Assembly: GCF_002575655.3 (NCBI RefSeq)
Contig: NC_053036.3
Coordinates: forward strand, 647,983,387-648,047,386
Length of the DNA: 64,000 bases
Direction of reading: 5' to 3'
Origin: Aegilops tauschii subsp. strangulata
Taxonomy: Eukaryota > Streptophyta > Magnoliopsida > Poales > Poaceae
Part shown: piece after piece, positions 30,520 through 43,582 of the stretch
Position numbering within the stretch: the first letter of the stretch is position 1
How the letters are laid out: each line of letters begins with the position of its first letter
Program-made: the position numbers and the translations under genes
The notes under the pieces: generated by a model
What the model was told of the DNA's origin: nothing
Database searches by the model: none
Seen by the model: only the letters and a program-made list of their open reading frames with translations

Positions 30520-33500
30520 AGCTTAATACAGTCATCGAATCGCTGACAGTTTATGCTTATTGTGACAGTCAGTTTCCGGCTTTCTCCACTGAGGCGCTTA
30601 ACCATGCTAGCTGGAAGCACAATCGCAGTGGTTCTCCCTTTGCGCACCTAGCCGAACAAAGCGGAACGTAGGCGGCAAGCGCAGGAGCCAGGCAACCCAA
30701 CTATTGACCAAAGACACAAGTCGAAACTGATGCATATAAAGCAATATCCGAGAATGTTTTTGCCAAATCTCTAAAGGTGTCCGGCATTGCACTGCGAGAC
30801 TCATGCTGGAAACACACAAATAGTTTAAAAGTGCCATAAGCTCGAAAAGCCAAAAAACTTATGTAAAAGCTTGACGTCCGGACTAAATCGAGATTTGGTG
30901 ACAATCCGGAAATTGGTCTTAAAAAATTGTGCTTCTGTCATGCTTTAACATGACACATCCGATCTCTAGACATCAAGTGGGTCAGCCATCGGCTTCAACA
31001 TCCCTATCCCGAAGGCGGTGTGTTTCTCAAGCCAGTTTAACGAACTAAGCGCGAGCGGCTTTAGTGAGAAACTAGGCAATCCGGCTGTTGACCATCCACT
31101 CGAGTCGAGAAAGGAGTGGGAGAAAAAGACTTTGCAACGACTAGGAGGAAAACATTTATTATAAAATGGCTCATATAAATTTAAGAGCCTCCAAGTGATT
31201 TGGGTAAAATAATTTTATGTATAATGATTGTATGTACCTAAGTACTTATATCATATCTGTGTTCACCCGAACTTTAAACGCGTCTTAACCGACCATCGGC
31301 TTCTCTCTCTTCGGTCAAGGGCCGAAAAGTGTTATGTACTCCACCTGTCGAGAATATCGACGGTGCTTCCGATAACCAGGCAATCAGGCCATAAGGTTGT
31401 AACAGACAAAGCGCGCTCAGTGAACTTATGCTATATTACTGATGAAGTGTAAGAAGCATCTTCGAAGAAAATAGTACCCCCACCGATACCTTTCTTCGGT
31501 TGCTCATTGTTACTATGAGACTTGTGCAATAGATTTTTTGTACTCATGAGTTCCGTTGTGTGCCGACCATGATTGAAAACAATAAGAGCGCTAGCTTTCG
31601 GCTTCACCCAGTCTGAGGTCCGAGCTCGGATGACCCGATCGTGACAATCGCAGAGGTGCTCCCTTTACTCCCTAGCCGAACAATCGGGAACGTAGGGGTA
31701 AACACAGGAGCAAGGCAACCTAGCTTGCAAAACACTTAAGTCAACATGGTGCATATTGTGGCATAATACACAAACAAGGAACGAAGCCATACAATTATAA
31801 TCGTATGCAAGAGGAAAGGCTTCATAAAGGAAGCCCCCAAATAAACAGGGTATTTGAATTTGTGTGTCACAAACAAAGTTTTGACAAGGAACTTTGTCAC
31901 AAACAACTTTTTGCCAAAAAGTATAATGCTTGGTCAAACCGAACAAAATTTAAAACTGAAAGTTTTTTAGCATGAAAGCGACTTAGCTTTGTAATGTGCT
32001 TGATGTTGATGACGCGATTCGGGCTTGTGGCGGGATGAAGACGCCCATTGATCTGTGACAGATCCGACAAGGTTCGCAGTCCTCGGCATGGCCGAGGTCC
32101 CGGCCTCCAAGCCCGAGGTGTCCAAGCAAGGAGTTCGGCACTCCGAAGTAGTGACACGGCTCAGCCAATGCAGGCCGGCAGAGTGACGCCGAAGTCCCCG
32201 GCATGGGTTAATGAAGTGATGACGATGCCCCCAGTCCAGCCGAGGTGACGTGGTATGTCAGTACGCCAAGGAGAGAACACTGCCCGACCCGGATCATTTA
32301 CCTGTGCACAGAAATGGTTCAAACCGGAGATAATAGTAATAATAATAATAATAATAAATAAATAAATAAATAAATATCGTTGCATAATTAATAATTTATG
32401 CAAAGTGAGTAATAAAAGAAATATGGCCCGTGTGCCGAACACTCGATGAGGTAGAGCTCTCTCAGCGATGCCGAAGTCCCCAAGGCAAGTGAGCATGTTG
32501 GTATGGCAATTCGACCAACAAGGTGATCACGCGAGCCGATTTGTGCCGATTGGGACGACGACATCAGCTTGCCGAAGTGACCACGTGACGCAGTCGAAGT
32601 CGATTACCTGCACATGTAAAATAGTGCAGGCCAACAATAATAATATAAATAAATAAAAATCCTCGCGTAATTAAATTACGCAAGATAATTTATTTAAAAA
32701 TATGTGGCCTGGCGCCGAAGTCAATGTCGATGCAGGGCGTCGGTGTGATGCGGTAAAGGCGTGGCAAAGCCTGAATTCACAGGTCGGTCCGAGTTCCGGA
32801 TGCGGCGTTCGTCAAACTATGTACGGAAACTGATCGAACGACCACGCGATCGTCGTTAATGGGGCCGCCATTTGATAGACCTGTGTACAGAGGATGGAAC
32901 AAACCATAGTAATAATTCCTTAAGAAATATAAACCCAAACAAGCAAAATTGCTAGGATTAATAGCACCTGGTTTATTTGGAAAAGTGACTCCCAAAATTG
33001 GGAATCGATCCGCACACCCATTGCCTGATGGGCGGTGAAGCGACGGCATGGCGATGCTGGTAAAGGTTGGCTCGCCGAGGCAAAGCCCCCGGTCCAGCTA
33101 ACGTGACGAAGCTGGTCGGTTGTCGACGCTGAAGTCTCCGAAGTAGGTTGAAGAAGGGATGGCGAAGCCCCCGGTCCAGACGAGGTGACGGAGCCGGTCG
33201 GTAAGGAGATGTTGCAGCTGCCATGTCAGCCGAGGTGTTGAAGTAGTTCGGCGTGATGGACATCGGCTCGAAGAAGCAATGGTGCGGCCATGCCGATGCA
33301 GGTCATAACTCATGACGTGGTCAATACCAGCTTGATGAAGTGACCGTGCGGCGATGCCGATGTGCCCACTCCGTGTAATCCGTGGGGCGGCGAGGTTGGT
33401 GATGATTTATCCTTCGCGATGCCGAACTCTTGTTCGGCTTGCCGAGATGATGATCCGAAGAAGTCGAGCTCGGCTCAACAAAGCAACGACGTGTCTAGCC

Positions 33501-34319
33501 TAGGTCAGCAGTCGTGGAGCAACGTTGTTGGGCTGGTTTGACACTAGCGCGATGGTGAAGATCATATTGGAAAAGACTTTAAAATTGGTGGGATGTGTTT
33601 GGGAACAAAAAACAATACCCCATACAAAACTTCCTTCAAAAAGGATGTCCGAAATCCCGTTCATAAAAAAAGATGAACTCGGTCGGGTTCGTTCTCGCGC
33701 AGAAAACAGATCTGAAAAGTGATGCACTAATCGGAAGGTTTCCGGAGTTTGGACGGTCGGATTGAGCTGAAATTGTGAGGGGTGGTAGATATGGGAATTC
33801 CGCAGCAGATGAATGGTTGGATCTTCCAAATGACCTCCGAGCTTGGCTCTGGAGACCACGCCCTAAACTCGTCTAGATTCTCGTCCAGATTTGACAGGGC
33901 TCTGCTATATCGTAGATTGCCGAAGATTCCTCCATCGGAACTCGATGAAATTTTGCATGGTTGTTGTAGACTTAATTCCGCACAATTCCACCGAAGCAAT
34001 CATTAAAAATACACTTGAGGAGGCGGTGGCCGCGGATACAAGTTTGCTGTCCAGAAAAACAGCACGGTCGCTCAAGGGCAATGGTGACGTTGAGCCCCCG
34101 AGCTCCATGGATGATTCCTCCATGATCATGATGGAGATCGGAGTCGATGTTAATGAAGGCTGTCATCCGAACATGACGATCGGAGGTAGGACACAGTCCT
34201 CGGTCAAGCCAAGGTGACTAGTCGAGCCGATGATGAAGATGCCGACGTCGCAGTTGATCTGCAGTCGAGCCATTGATCCTTTGCCGATCACATAGTGGAA
34301 CTCTCAATGAAAGCACCAT
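30520..34319. other. internal non-coding region of the nested Gypsy element, right of the solo LTR
   Basis: No coherent ORF. Module partners of the left half lie at 30540-30740, 30983, 31286-31510 and 31560-31735. 32040-33250 is a series of short similar segments (GCCCCC(A/G)GTCCAG(C/A)C(G/T)A..GTGACG). 34290-34319 contains the likely primer-binding region facing left. Short ORFs are not conserved between the modules. Confidence 0.7.
32330..32376 (+). repeat. (AAT)n then (AAAT)n microsatellite
   Basis: TAGTAATAATAATAATAAT passes into AAATAAATAAATAAAT. A shorter similar tract is at about 32634-32660. Confidence 0.9.
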
Positions 34320-34798
34320 TGTCGGTGTCAAAACCGGCAGATCTCGGGTAGGGGTCCCAAGCTGTGTGTCATGGATCGATGGGTAACAGGAGACGGGGGA
34401 CATGATGTTTACCCAGGTTCGGGCCCTCTCTATCGTGGTAATACCCTACTTCCTGCTTGATTGATCTTGATGAATATATGGTTACAAGAGTTGATCTACC
34501 TCGAGATCATATGTTGTGGTCTAAGACCTAAGGGTATGATGAGTAATGTCATAATAATCTATCGACTAGCCTGGCCTCGGCTTATATAATGTACCAGAGG
34601 CCTAGGATAACAAGAGTCCTAGTCGAATACGCCGGTGGAGAGGAGTCCTTGTCTTGATCACCAAGTCTTGTGGAATCTTCCTCGTGTATACTTTGGCTGT
34701 CCGAACTGGCCCATGAGTAAACGGCCATGGGGGTCCTCGGCCCAATCCAACTGATCGGGAGACGACGTGGTGAGTCCCCCTAGTCCAGGACACCGTCA
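34320..34798 (-). repeat. right (5') LTR of the nested Gypsy element
   Basis: 479 bp, near-identical to 25776-26256 apart from scattered substitutions and small indels, and followed by the TCCGT target-site copy. A minus-strand TATATAA box is at about 34582-34588. Confidence 0.9.
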
Positions 34799-34940
34799 TC
34801 CGTCTCGGAGGAGCATCGTACCTTGATGGGTACGGTGGTTGAAAAGGTTCTGTCCGCGAAAAGCGGATTGAATGAAGCCTGCACGAGCCTGCTAAGACGC
34901 TTCGAGGTTTGTACTGTAAATTTTTTGATTCTGCTTTATT

Positions 34941-36672
34941 TGTTAGGGAACGTAGTAATTTCAAAAACTTTCCTACGCACACGCAAGATCATGGTGATGC
35001 ATAGCAACGAGAGGGGAGAGTGTTGTCCACGTACCCTCGTAGACCGAAAGCGGAAGCGTTAGCACAACGCGGTTGATGTAGTCGTACGTCTTCACGATCC
35101 GACCGATCAAGTACCGAACGCACGGCACCTCCGAGTTCAGCACACGTTCAGCCCGATGACGTCCCTCGAACTCTGATCCAGCCGAGTGTTGAGGGAGAGT
35201 TTCGTCAGCACGACGGCGTGGTGACGATGATGATGTTCTACCGACGCAGGGCTTTGCCTAAGCACCACTACAGTATTATCGAGGTGGACTATGGTGGAGG
35301 GGGGCACCGCACACGGCTAAAAGATGAAATCAATTGTTGTGTCTCTAGGGTGCCCCCCTGCCCCCGTATATAAAGGAGCAAGGGGGGAGGTGCGGCCGGC
35401 CAGGAGGAGGCGCCAGGAGGAGTCCTACTCCCACCGGGAGTAGGACTCCCTCCCTTTTCCTTGTTGGACTAGGAGAGGAGAGGGAAGGAGAGAGGACGAA
35501 AGGAAAGGGGGGGCGCCGCCCCCCGTCCTTGTCCAATTCGGACTTGGGGGGGAGGGGCGCGCGGCTGCCCCTTGGCCGCCTCTCCTCTTCCACCAGTTGG
35601 GCCCATGAGGCCCAATAGCCTCCGGGGGGTTCCGGTAACGCCCCGGTACTCCGGTATATATCCGATAACCCCCGAAACCATTCCGGTGTCCGAATATAGT
35701 CATCCAATATATCATTCTTCATGTCTCGGCCATTTCGAGACTCCTCGTTATGTCCGTGATCACATCCGGGACTCCGAACAAACTTCGGTACATCAAAACT
35801 CATAAACTCATAATATAACTGTCATCAAAACTTTAAGCGTGCGGACCCTACGGGTTCGAGAACTATGCAAGACATGACCGAGACACGTCTTCGATCAATA
35901 ACCAATAGCGGAACCTGGATGCTCATATTGGCTCCCACATATTCTACGAAGATCTTTATCGGTCAGACCGCATAACAACATACGTTCTTCCCTTTGTCAT
36001 CGGTATGTTACTTGCCCGAGATTCGATCGTCGGTATCTCAATACCTAGTTCAATCTCGTTACCGGCAAGTCTCTTTACTCGTTCCGTAATACATCATCCC
36101 GCAACTAACTCATTAGTTGCAATGCTTGCAAGGCTTAAGTGATGTGCATTACCGAGTGGGCCCAGAGATACCTCTCCGACAATCGGAGTGACAAATCCTA
36201 ATCTCGAAATACGCCAACGCAACAAGTACCTTTGGAGACACCTGTAGAGCACCTTTATAATCACCCAGTTACGTTGTGACATTTGGTAGCACACAAAGTG
36301 TTCCTCCGGTAAACGGGAGTTGCATAATCTCATAGTCATAGGAACATGTATAAGTCATGAAGAAAGCAATAGCAACATACTAAACGATCAAGTGCTAAGC
36401 TAACGGAATGGGTCAAGTGAATCACATCATTCTCATAATGATGTGATCCCGTTAATCAAATGACAACTCATGTCTATGGTTAGGAAACATAACCATCTTT
36501 AATTAACGAGCTAGTCAAGTAGAGGCATACTAGTGACACTCTGTTTGTCTATGTATTCACCTATGTATTATGTTTTCGGTTAATACAATTCTAGCATGAA
36601 TAATAAACATTTATCATGATTTAAGGAAAGAAATAATAACTTTATTATTGCCTCTAGGGCATATTTCCTTCA
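34941..36672 (-). repeat. left (3') LTR of the Copia element
   Basis: 1,732 bp. The promoter TATA box reads on the minus strand (TTTATATA at 35367-35374). Minor length differences from the other LTR include an ATAATAT insertion near 35812. Confidence 0.95.
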
Positions 36673-36968
36673 GTCTCCCACTTGCACTAGAGTCAATAAT
36701 CTAGTTCACATCACCATGTGAATTAATACCAATAGCTCACATCACCATGTGATTAACACCCATAGTTCAGATCGTCATGTGACCAACACCCAAATGGTTT
36801 ACTAGAGTCAATAATCTAGTTCACATCGCTATGTGATTAACACCCAAAGAGTACTAAGGTGTGATCATGTTTTGCTTGTGAGAGAAGTTTAGTCAACGGG
36901 TATGCCACATTCAGATCCGTATGTATTTTGCAAATTTCTATGTCAACAACGCTCTGCACGGAGATACT

Positions 36969-39900
36969 CTAGCTAATTGCTCCCACTTTCAATATGTATC
37001 CAGATTGAGACTTAGAGTCATCTGGATCAGTGTCAAAATTTGCATCGACGTAACCCTTTACAACGAACCTTTTTGTCACCTCCATGATCGAGAAACATAT
37101 CCTTATTCCACTAAGGATAATTTTGACCGCTGTCCAGTGATCTACTCCTAGATCACTATTGTACTCCCTTGCCAAAAACAGTGTAGGGTATACAATAGAT
37201 CTGGTACACAGCATGGCATACTTTATAGAACCTATGGCCAAATCATAGGGAATGACTTTCAATCTCTTTCTATCTTCTGTCGTGGTCGGGCTTTGAGTCT
37301 TACTCAATTTCACACCTTGTAACATAGGCAAGAACTCTTTCTTTGACTGTTCCATTTTGAACTACTTCAAAATCTTGTCAAGGTATGTACTCATTGAAAA
37401 ACTTATCAAGCGTCTTGATCTATCTCTATAGATCTTGATGCTCAATATTTAAGCAGCTTCACCGAGGTCTTTCTTTGAAAAACTCCTTTCAAACACTTCT
37501 TTATGCTTTGCAGAATAATTCAACATTATTTCCGATCAACAATATGTCATTAACATATACTTATCAGAAATGTTGTAGTGCTTCCACTCACTTTCTTGTA
37601 AATACTGGCTTCACCGCAAGTCTGTATAAAACTATATCCTTTGATCAACTTATCAAAGCGTATATTCCAACTCCGAGATGCTTGCACCAGTCCATAGATG
37701 GATCGCTGGAGCTTGCATATTTTGTTAGCTCCCTTTGGATCGACAAAACCTTCTGGTTGCATCATATACAACTCTTCTTCCAGAAATCCATTCAGGAATG
37801 AAGTTTTTACATCCATTTGCCAAATTTCATAATCATAAAATGCGGCAATTGCTAAGATGATTCGGACAGACTTAAGCATCGCTACGGGTGGGAAAGTGTC
37901 ATCGTAGTCAATCCCTTGAACTTGCTGAAAAGCTTTTGCAACAAGTCGAGCTTTATAGACAGTAACATTACCGTCAGCGTCAGTCTTCTTCTTGAAGATC
38001 CATTTATTCTCAATGGCTTGCCGATCCTCGGGCAAGTCAACCAAAGTCCACACTTTGTTCTCATACATGGATCCCATCTCAGATTTCATGGCCTCAAGCC
38101 ATTTTGCGGAATCTGGGCTCACCATTGCTTCTTCATAGTTTGTAGGTTCGTCATGGTCTAGTAACATAACCTCCAGAACAGGATTACCGTACCACTCTGG
38201 TGCGGATCTTACTCTGGTTGACCTACGAGGTTCAGTAACAACTTGATCTGAAGTTTCATGATCATCATCATTAGCTTCCTCACTAATTGGTGTAGGCGTC
38301 ACAGGAACCGGTTTCTGTGATGAACTACTTTCCAATAAGGGAGCAGGTACAGTTACCTCATCAAGTTCTACTTTCTTCCCACTCACTTCTTTCGAGAGAA
38401 ACTCCTTCTCTAGAAAGGATCCATTCTTAGCAACGAATATCTTGCCTTCGGATCTATGATAGAAGGTGTACCCAACTGTCTCCTTTGGGTATTCTATAAA
38501 GACACATTTCTCCGATTTGGGTTTGAGCTTATCAGGATGAAACATTTTCTTATAAGCATCGCAACCCCAAACTTTAAGAAACGATTACCATCTGGGGAGG
38601 TCCGTTTAGTATCCCAAAACTGCTTAGCAACAGTCGGACAAGTGGGTAATGTTGGGGTGAACCAAAAAAGCGACAACTTTGGTTTCTTGCCAAACCACAG
38701 TTCATACGGTGTCGTCTCAAACGAATTTAGATGGTGCCCCCTTTTTTACGTGAATGCAGCTGTCTCTAATGCATAACCCCAAAACTATAGTGGTAAATCG
38801 GTAAGAAACATCATAGATTGCACTATATCCAATAAAGTACGGTTATGACGTTCGGACACACCATTATGCTGTGGTGTTCCAGGTGGCGTGAGTAGTGAAA
38901 TTATTTCACATTGTTTTAACTGAAGGCCAAACTCGTTTTATTTCTGCGATCATATTGTAGAAATTTTATTTTCTTGTTACGATGATTCTCCACTTCACTC
39001 TGAAATTCTTTGAACTTTTCAAATGTTTCAGACTTGTGCTTCATTAAGTAGATATACCCATATCTGCTCAAATCATCTGTGAAGGTCAGAAAATAACGAT
39101 ACCCGCCGCGAGCCTCAATATTCATCGGACCACATACATCAGTATGTATGATTTCCAACAAATCTGTTGCTTGCTCCATTGTTCCGAAGAACGGCGTTTT
39201 AGTCATCTTGCCCAAGAGGCATGGTTCGCAAGCATCAAGTGATTCATTATCAAGTGATTCCAAAAGTCCATCAGCATGGAGTTTCTTCATGCGCTTTACA
39301 GCAATATGACCTAAACGGCAGTGCCACAAATAAGTTGCACTATCATTATTAACTTTTCATCTTTTGGCTTCAATATTATGAATATGTGTATCAATACAAT
39401 CGAGATCCAACAAACCGTTTTCATTGGGTGTATGACAATAGAAGGTTTTATTCATGTAAACAGAACAACAATTATTCTCTAATTTAAATGAATAATCGTA
39501 TTGCAATAAACATGATCAAATCATATTCATGCTCAACGCAAACACCAAATAACATTTATTTAGGTTCAACACTAATCCCGAAAGTATAGGGAGTGTGAGA
39601 TGATGATCATATCAATCTTGGAACTACTTCCAACACACATCGTCACCTCACCCTTAACTAGTTTCTGTTTATTTTGTAACTCCCGTTTTGAGTTCTACTT
39701 TTAGCAACTGAACCAGTATCAAATACCGAGGGGTTGCTATAAACACTAGTAAAGTACACATCAATAACATGTATATCAAATATACCTATGTTCACTTTGC
39801 CATCCTTCTTGTCCGCCAATAACTTGGGGTAGTTCCGCTTCCAGTGATCAGTCCCTTTGCAGTAGAAGCACTTAGTCTCAGGCTTAGGTCCAGACTTGGG

Positions 39901-40614
39901 CTTCTTCACTCGAGCAGCAACTTGCTTGCCGTTCTTCTTGAAGTTCCCCTTCTTCCCTTTGCCCCTTTTCTTGAAACTAGTGGTCTTGTTAACCATCAAC
40001 ACTTGATGTTTTTCTTGATTTCTACCTTCGTCGATTTTAGCATCGCGAAGAGCTTGGGAATTGTTTTCGTCATCCCTTGCATATTATAGTTCATCACGAA
40101 GTTCTAGTAACTTGGTGATAGTGACTAGAGAACTTTGTCAATTACTATCTTATCGGGAAGATTAACTCCCACTTGATTCAAGCAATTGTAGTACCTAGAC
40201 AATTTGAGCACATTCTCACTGGTTGAGCTATTCTCCTCCATCTTTTAGGCAAACTACTATCAGAGGTCTCATACCTCTCGACACGGGCATGAGTCTGAAA
40301 TACTAATTTCAACTCTTGGAACATCTCATATCCTCCGTGGCGTTTCAAAAACGTCTTTGAAGCCCCGATTCTGAGCCGTACATCATGCTGCACTAAACTA
40401 TCAAGTAGTCATCATATCGAGCTTGCCAAATGTTCATAACGTCTGCATCTGCTCCTGCAATAGTTCTGTCACCTAGCGGTGCATCAAGGACATAATTCTT
40501 CTGTGCAGCAATGAGGATAAACCTCAGATCACGGACCCAGTCCGCATCATTGCTACTATCATCTTTCAACTTAGTTTTCTCTAGGAACACATATAAAACA
40601 TAGGGAAGCAACAA
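36969..40614 (-). pseudogene. Copia gag-pol polyprotein, degenerate
   Basis: From right to left on the minus strand: gag (40178-40614; WVRDLRFILIAAQKNYVLDAPLG); zinc knuckle CFYCKGTDHWKRNY at about 39850, whose final Cys is Tyr; protease DTGSVA at about 39700; integrase (38916-39329; HCRLGHIAVKRM, TDVCGPMNIEARGGYRYFL), with IISLLTPPGTPQHNGVSERR read further along; reverse transcriptase (37550-38545; VYKARLVAKAFQQVQGIDYDDTF, WQMDVKTSFLNG) with the YVDD box altered to YVND at about 37550; RNase H (36969-37355; YVDANFDTD). Frames change near 39660, 38930, 38590 and 37540 and stops interrupt several domains, so no active polyprotein can be made. Confidence 0.92.
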
Positions 40615-41839
40615 CGTGAGCTATTGATCTACAACATTATTTGCAAAATACTATCAGGACTAAGTTCATGATAAATTAAAGTTCAATTAATCATACTACT
40701 TAAGAACTCCCACTTAGATAGACATCCCTCTAATCATCTAAGTGATCACGTGATCCAAATCAACTAAACCATAACCGATCATCACGTGAAATGGAGTAGT
40801 TTTCAATGGTGAACATCACTATGTTGATCATATCTACTATATGATTCACGCTCGACCTTTCGGTCTCAGTGTTCCGAGGCCATATCTGCATATGCTAGGC
40901 TCGTCAAGTTTAACCTGAGTATTCTGCGTGTGCAAAACTGGCTTTCGCCCATTGTAGATGGACGTAGAGCTTATCACACCCGATCATCACGTGGTGTCTG
41001 GGCACGACGAACTTTGGCAACGGTGCATACTCAGGAAGAACACTTTTATCTTGAAATTTAGTGAGAGATCATCTTATAATGCTACCGTCAATCAAAGCAA
41101 GATAAGATGCATAAAAGATAAACATCACATGCAATCAATATAAGTGATATGATATGGCCATCATCATCTTGTGCTTGTGATCTCCATCTCCGAAGCACCG
41201 TCATGATCACCATCGTCACCGGCGCGACACCTTGATCTCCATCGTAGCATCGTTGTCATCTCACCAATCTTATGCTTCTACGACTATCGCTACCGCTTAG
41301 TGATAAAGTAAAGCATTACAGGGCAATTGCATTGCATACAATAAAGCGACAACCATATGGCTCCTGCCAGTTGCCGATAACTCGGTTACAAAACATGATC
41401 ATCTCATACAATAAAATTTGGCATCATGTGTTGACCATATCACATCACAACATGCCCTGCAAAAACAAGTTAGACGTCCTCTACTTTGTTGTTGCAAATT
41501 TTATGTGGCTGCTACGGGCTTAGCAAGAACCGTTCTTACCTACGCATCAAAACCACAACGATAGTTTGTCAAGTTGGTGCTGTTTTAACCTTCGCAAGGA
41601 CCGGGCGTAGCCACACTCGGTTCAACTAAAGTTGGAGAAACTGACACCCGCCAGCCACCTGTGTGCAAAGCACGTCGGTAGAACCAGTCTCGCGTAAGCG
41701 TACGCGTAATGTCGGTCCGGGCTGCTTCGTCCAACAATACCGCCGAACCAAAGTATGACATGCTGGTAAGTAGTATGACTTATATCGCCCACAACTCACT
41801 TGTGTTCTACTCGTGCATATGACATCTACGCATAAAACC
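40615..41839. other. 5' leader and damaged gag start of the Copia element
   Basis: Between the recognisable gag remnant and the primer-binding site. No long frame is open on the minus strand. Confidence 0.6.
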
Positions 41840-41853
41840 AGGCTCGGATGCCA
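41840..41853 (-). promoter_or_regulatory. primer-binding site of the Copia element
   Basis: Minus-strand TGGCATCCGAGCC directly beside the 5' LTR end resembles TGGTATCAGAGC, the usual Copia site complementary to initiator tRNA-Met, with two changes. Confidence 0.8.
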
Positions 41854-41854
41854 C

Positions 41855-43582
41855 TGTTGGGGAACGTAGTAATTTCAAAAAAATTCCTACGCACACGCAA
41901 ATCATGGTGATGCGTAGCAACGAGAGGGGAGAGTGTTGTCCACGTACCCTCGTAGACCGAAAGCAGAAGCGTTAGCACAACGCAGTTGATGTAGTCGTAC
42001 GTCTTCACGATCCGACGGATCAAGTACCGAACGCACGGCACCTCCGAGTTCAGCACACGTTCAGCCCGATGACGTCCCTCGAACTCCGATCCAGCCGAGT
42101 GTTGAGGGAGAGTTTCGTCAGCACGACGGCGTGGTGACGATGATGATGTTCTACCGACGCAGGGCTTCGCCTAAGCACCACTACAGTATTATCGAGGTGG
42201 ACTATGGTGGAGGGGGGCACCGCACACGGCTAAAAGATGAAATCAATTGTTGTGTCTCTAGGGTGCCCCCCTGCCCCCGTATATAAAGGAGCAAGGGGGA
42301 AGGTGCGGCCGGCCAGGAGGAGGCGCGCCAGGAGGAGTCCTACTCCCACCGGGAGTAGGACTCCCTCCCTTTTCCTTGTTGGACTAGGAGAGGAGAGGGA
42401 AGGAGAGAGGGGGAAAGGAAAGGGGGGGCGCCGCCCCCCGCCCTCCTTGTCCAATTCGCACTTGGGGGGGAGGGGCGCGCGGCTGCCCCTTGGCCGCCTA
42501 TCCTCTTCCACAAATTGGGCCCATGAGGCCCAATAGCCTCCGGGGGGTTCCGGTAACCCCCCGGTACTCCGGTATATATCCGATAACCCCCGAAACCATT
42601 CCGGTGTCCGAATATAGTCATCCAATATATCATTCTTCATGTCTCGACCATTTCGAGACTCCTCGTTATGTCCGTGATCACATCCGGGACTCCGAACAAC
42701 CTTCGGTACATCAAAACTCATAAACTCAACTATCATCGAAACTTTAAGCGTGCGGACCCTACGGGTTCGAGAACTATGCAGACATGACCGAGACACGTCT
42801 CCGGTCAATAACCAATAGCGGAACCTGGATGATCATATTGGCTCCCACATATTCTATGAAGATCTTTATCGGTCAGACCGCATAACAACATACATTGTTC
42901 CCTTTGTCATCGGTATGTTACTTGCCCGAGATTCGATCGTCGGTATCTCAATACCTAGTTCAATCTCGTTACCGGCAAGTCTCTTTACTCGTTCCGTAAT
43001 ACATCATCCCGCAACTAACTCATTAGTTGCAATGCTTGCAAGGCTTAAGTGATGTGCATTACCGAGTGGGCCCAGAGATACCTCTCCGACAATCGGAGTG
43101 ACAAATCCTAATCTTGAAATACGCCAACCCAACAAGTACCTTTGGAGACACCTGTAGAGCACCTTTATAATCACCCAGTTACGTTGTGATGTTTGGTAGC
43201 ACACAAAGTGTTCCTCCGGTAAACGGGAGTTGCATAATCTCATAGTCAGAGGAACATGTATAAGTCATGAAGAAAGCAATAGCAACATACTAAACGATCA
43301 AGTGCTAAGCTAACAGAATGGGTCAAGTCAATCACATCATTCTCCTAATGATGTGATCCCGTTAATCAAATGAAAAATCATGTCTATGGTTAGGAAACAT
43401 AACCATCTTTAATTAACGAGCTAGTCAAGTAGAGGCATACTAGTGACACTCTGTTTGTCTATGTATTCACACATGTATTATGTTTCCGGTTAATACAATT
43501 CTAGCATGAATAATAAACATTTATCATGATTTAAGGAAATAAATAATAACTTTATTATTGCCTCTAGGGCATATTTTCTTCA
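41855..43582 (-). repeat. right (5') LTR of the Copia element
   Basis: 1,728 bp, near-identical to the left LTR. Minus-strand TATA box at 42280-42287. Followed by the TTATT target-site copy. Confidence 0.95.

Larger units (their letters stand above)
25776..34798 (-). mobile_element. nested coding-free Gypsy-type LTR element, 9,023 bp with TSD TCCGT
   Basis: LTRs at 25776-26256 and 34320-34798 are nearly identical and read TGACGGTGTCC to CACCGACA on the minus strand. The flanks are TCCGT at 25771-25775 and TCCGT at 34799-34803. On the minus strand GGTTCAGGGGGCTAC precedes the left LTR as polypurine tract, and TGGTGCTTTCATTGAGAG just inside the right LTR is the likely primer-binding region, so the element points left. 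The internal region has no gag or pol ORF. It is made of diverged copies of non-coding modules also found at 43608-45600 of the outer element, marking it as a non-autonomous deletion derivative of the same family. It holds a solo Copia LTR at 28345-30514. Confidence 0.9.
34941..43582 (-). mobile_element. full-length Copia LTR retrotransposon (BARE/WIS/Angela type), 8,642 bp, TSD TTATT, degenerate
   Basis: LTRs at 34941-36672 and 41855-43582 are near-identical over about 1.73 kb; on the minus strand they start TGAAG(G/A)AAATATGCCCTAGAGG and end GTTCCC(C/T)AACA. TTATT flanks both sides (34936-34940 and 43583-43587). Minus-strand polypurine tract AAGTGGGAGAC at 36673-36683 and a tRNA-Met-type primer-binding site (TGGCATCCGAGCC) beside the right LTR fix the orientation. 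The 5.2-kb interior has remnants of gag, protease, integrase, reverse transcriptase and RNase H in Copia order, broken by stops and frameshifts. It is inserted in an intron of the plus-strand Gypsy ORF. Confidence 0.97.

Noticed and set aside
27850..31735. tRNA-like or other structured RNA gene in the repeated CGGGAAC module
   Set aside because: No cloverleaf, anticodon arm or polymerase III boxes could be recognised; it is better described as a Gypsy non-coding module.
42230..42808. 192-codon minus-strand ORF
   Set aside because: Lies entirely inside the Copia LTR and has a similar partner in the other LTR; LTRs are not coding here.
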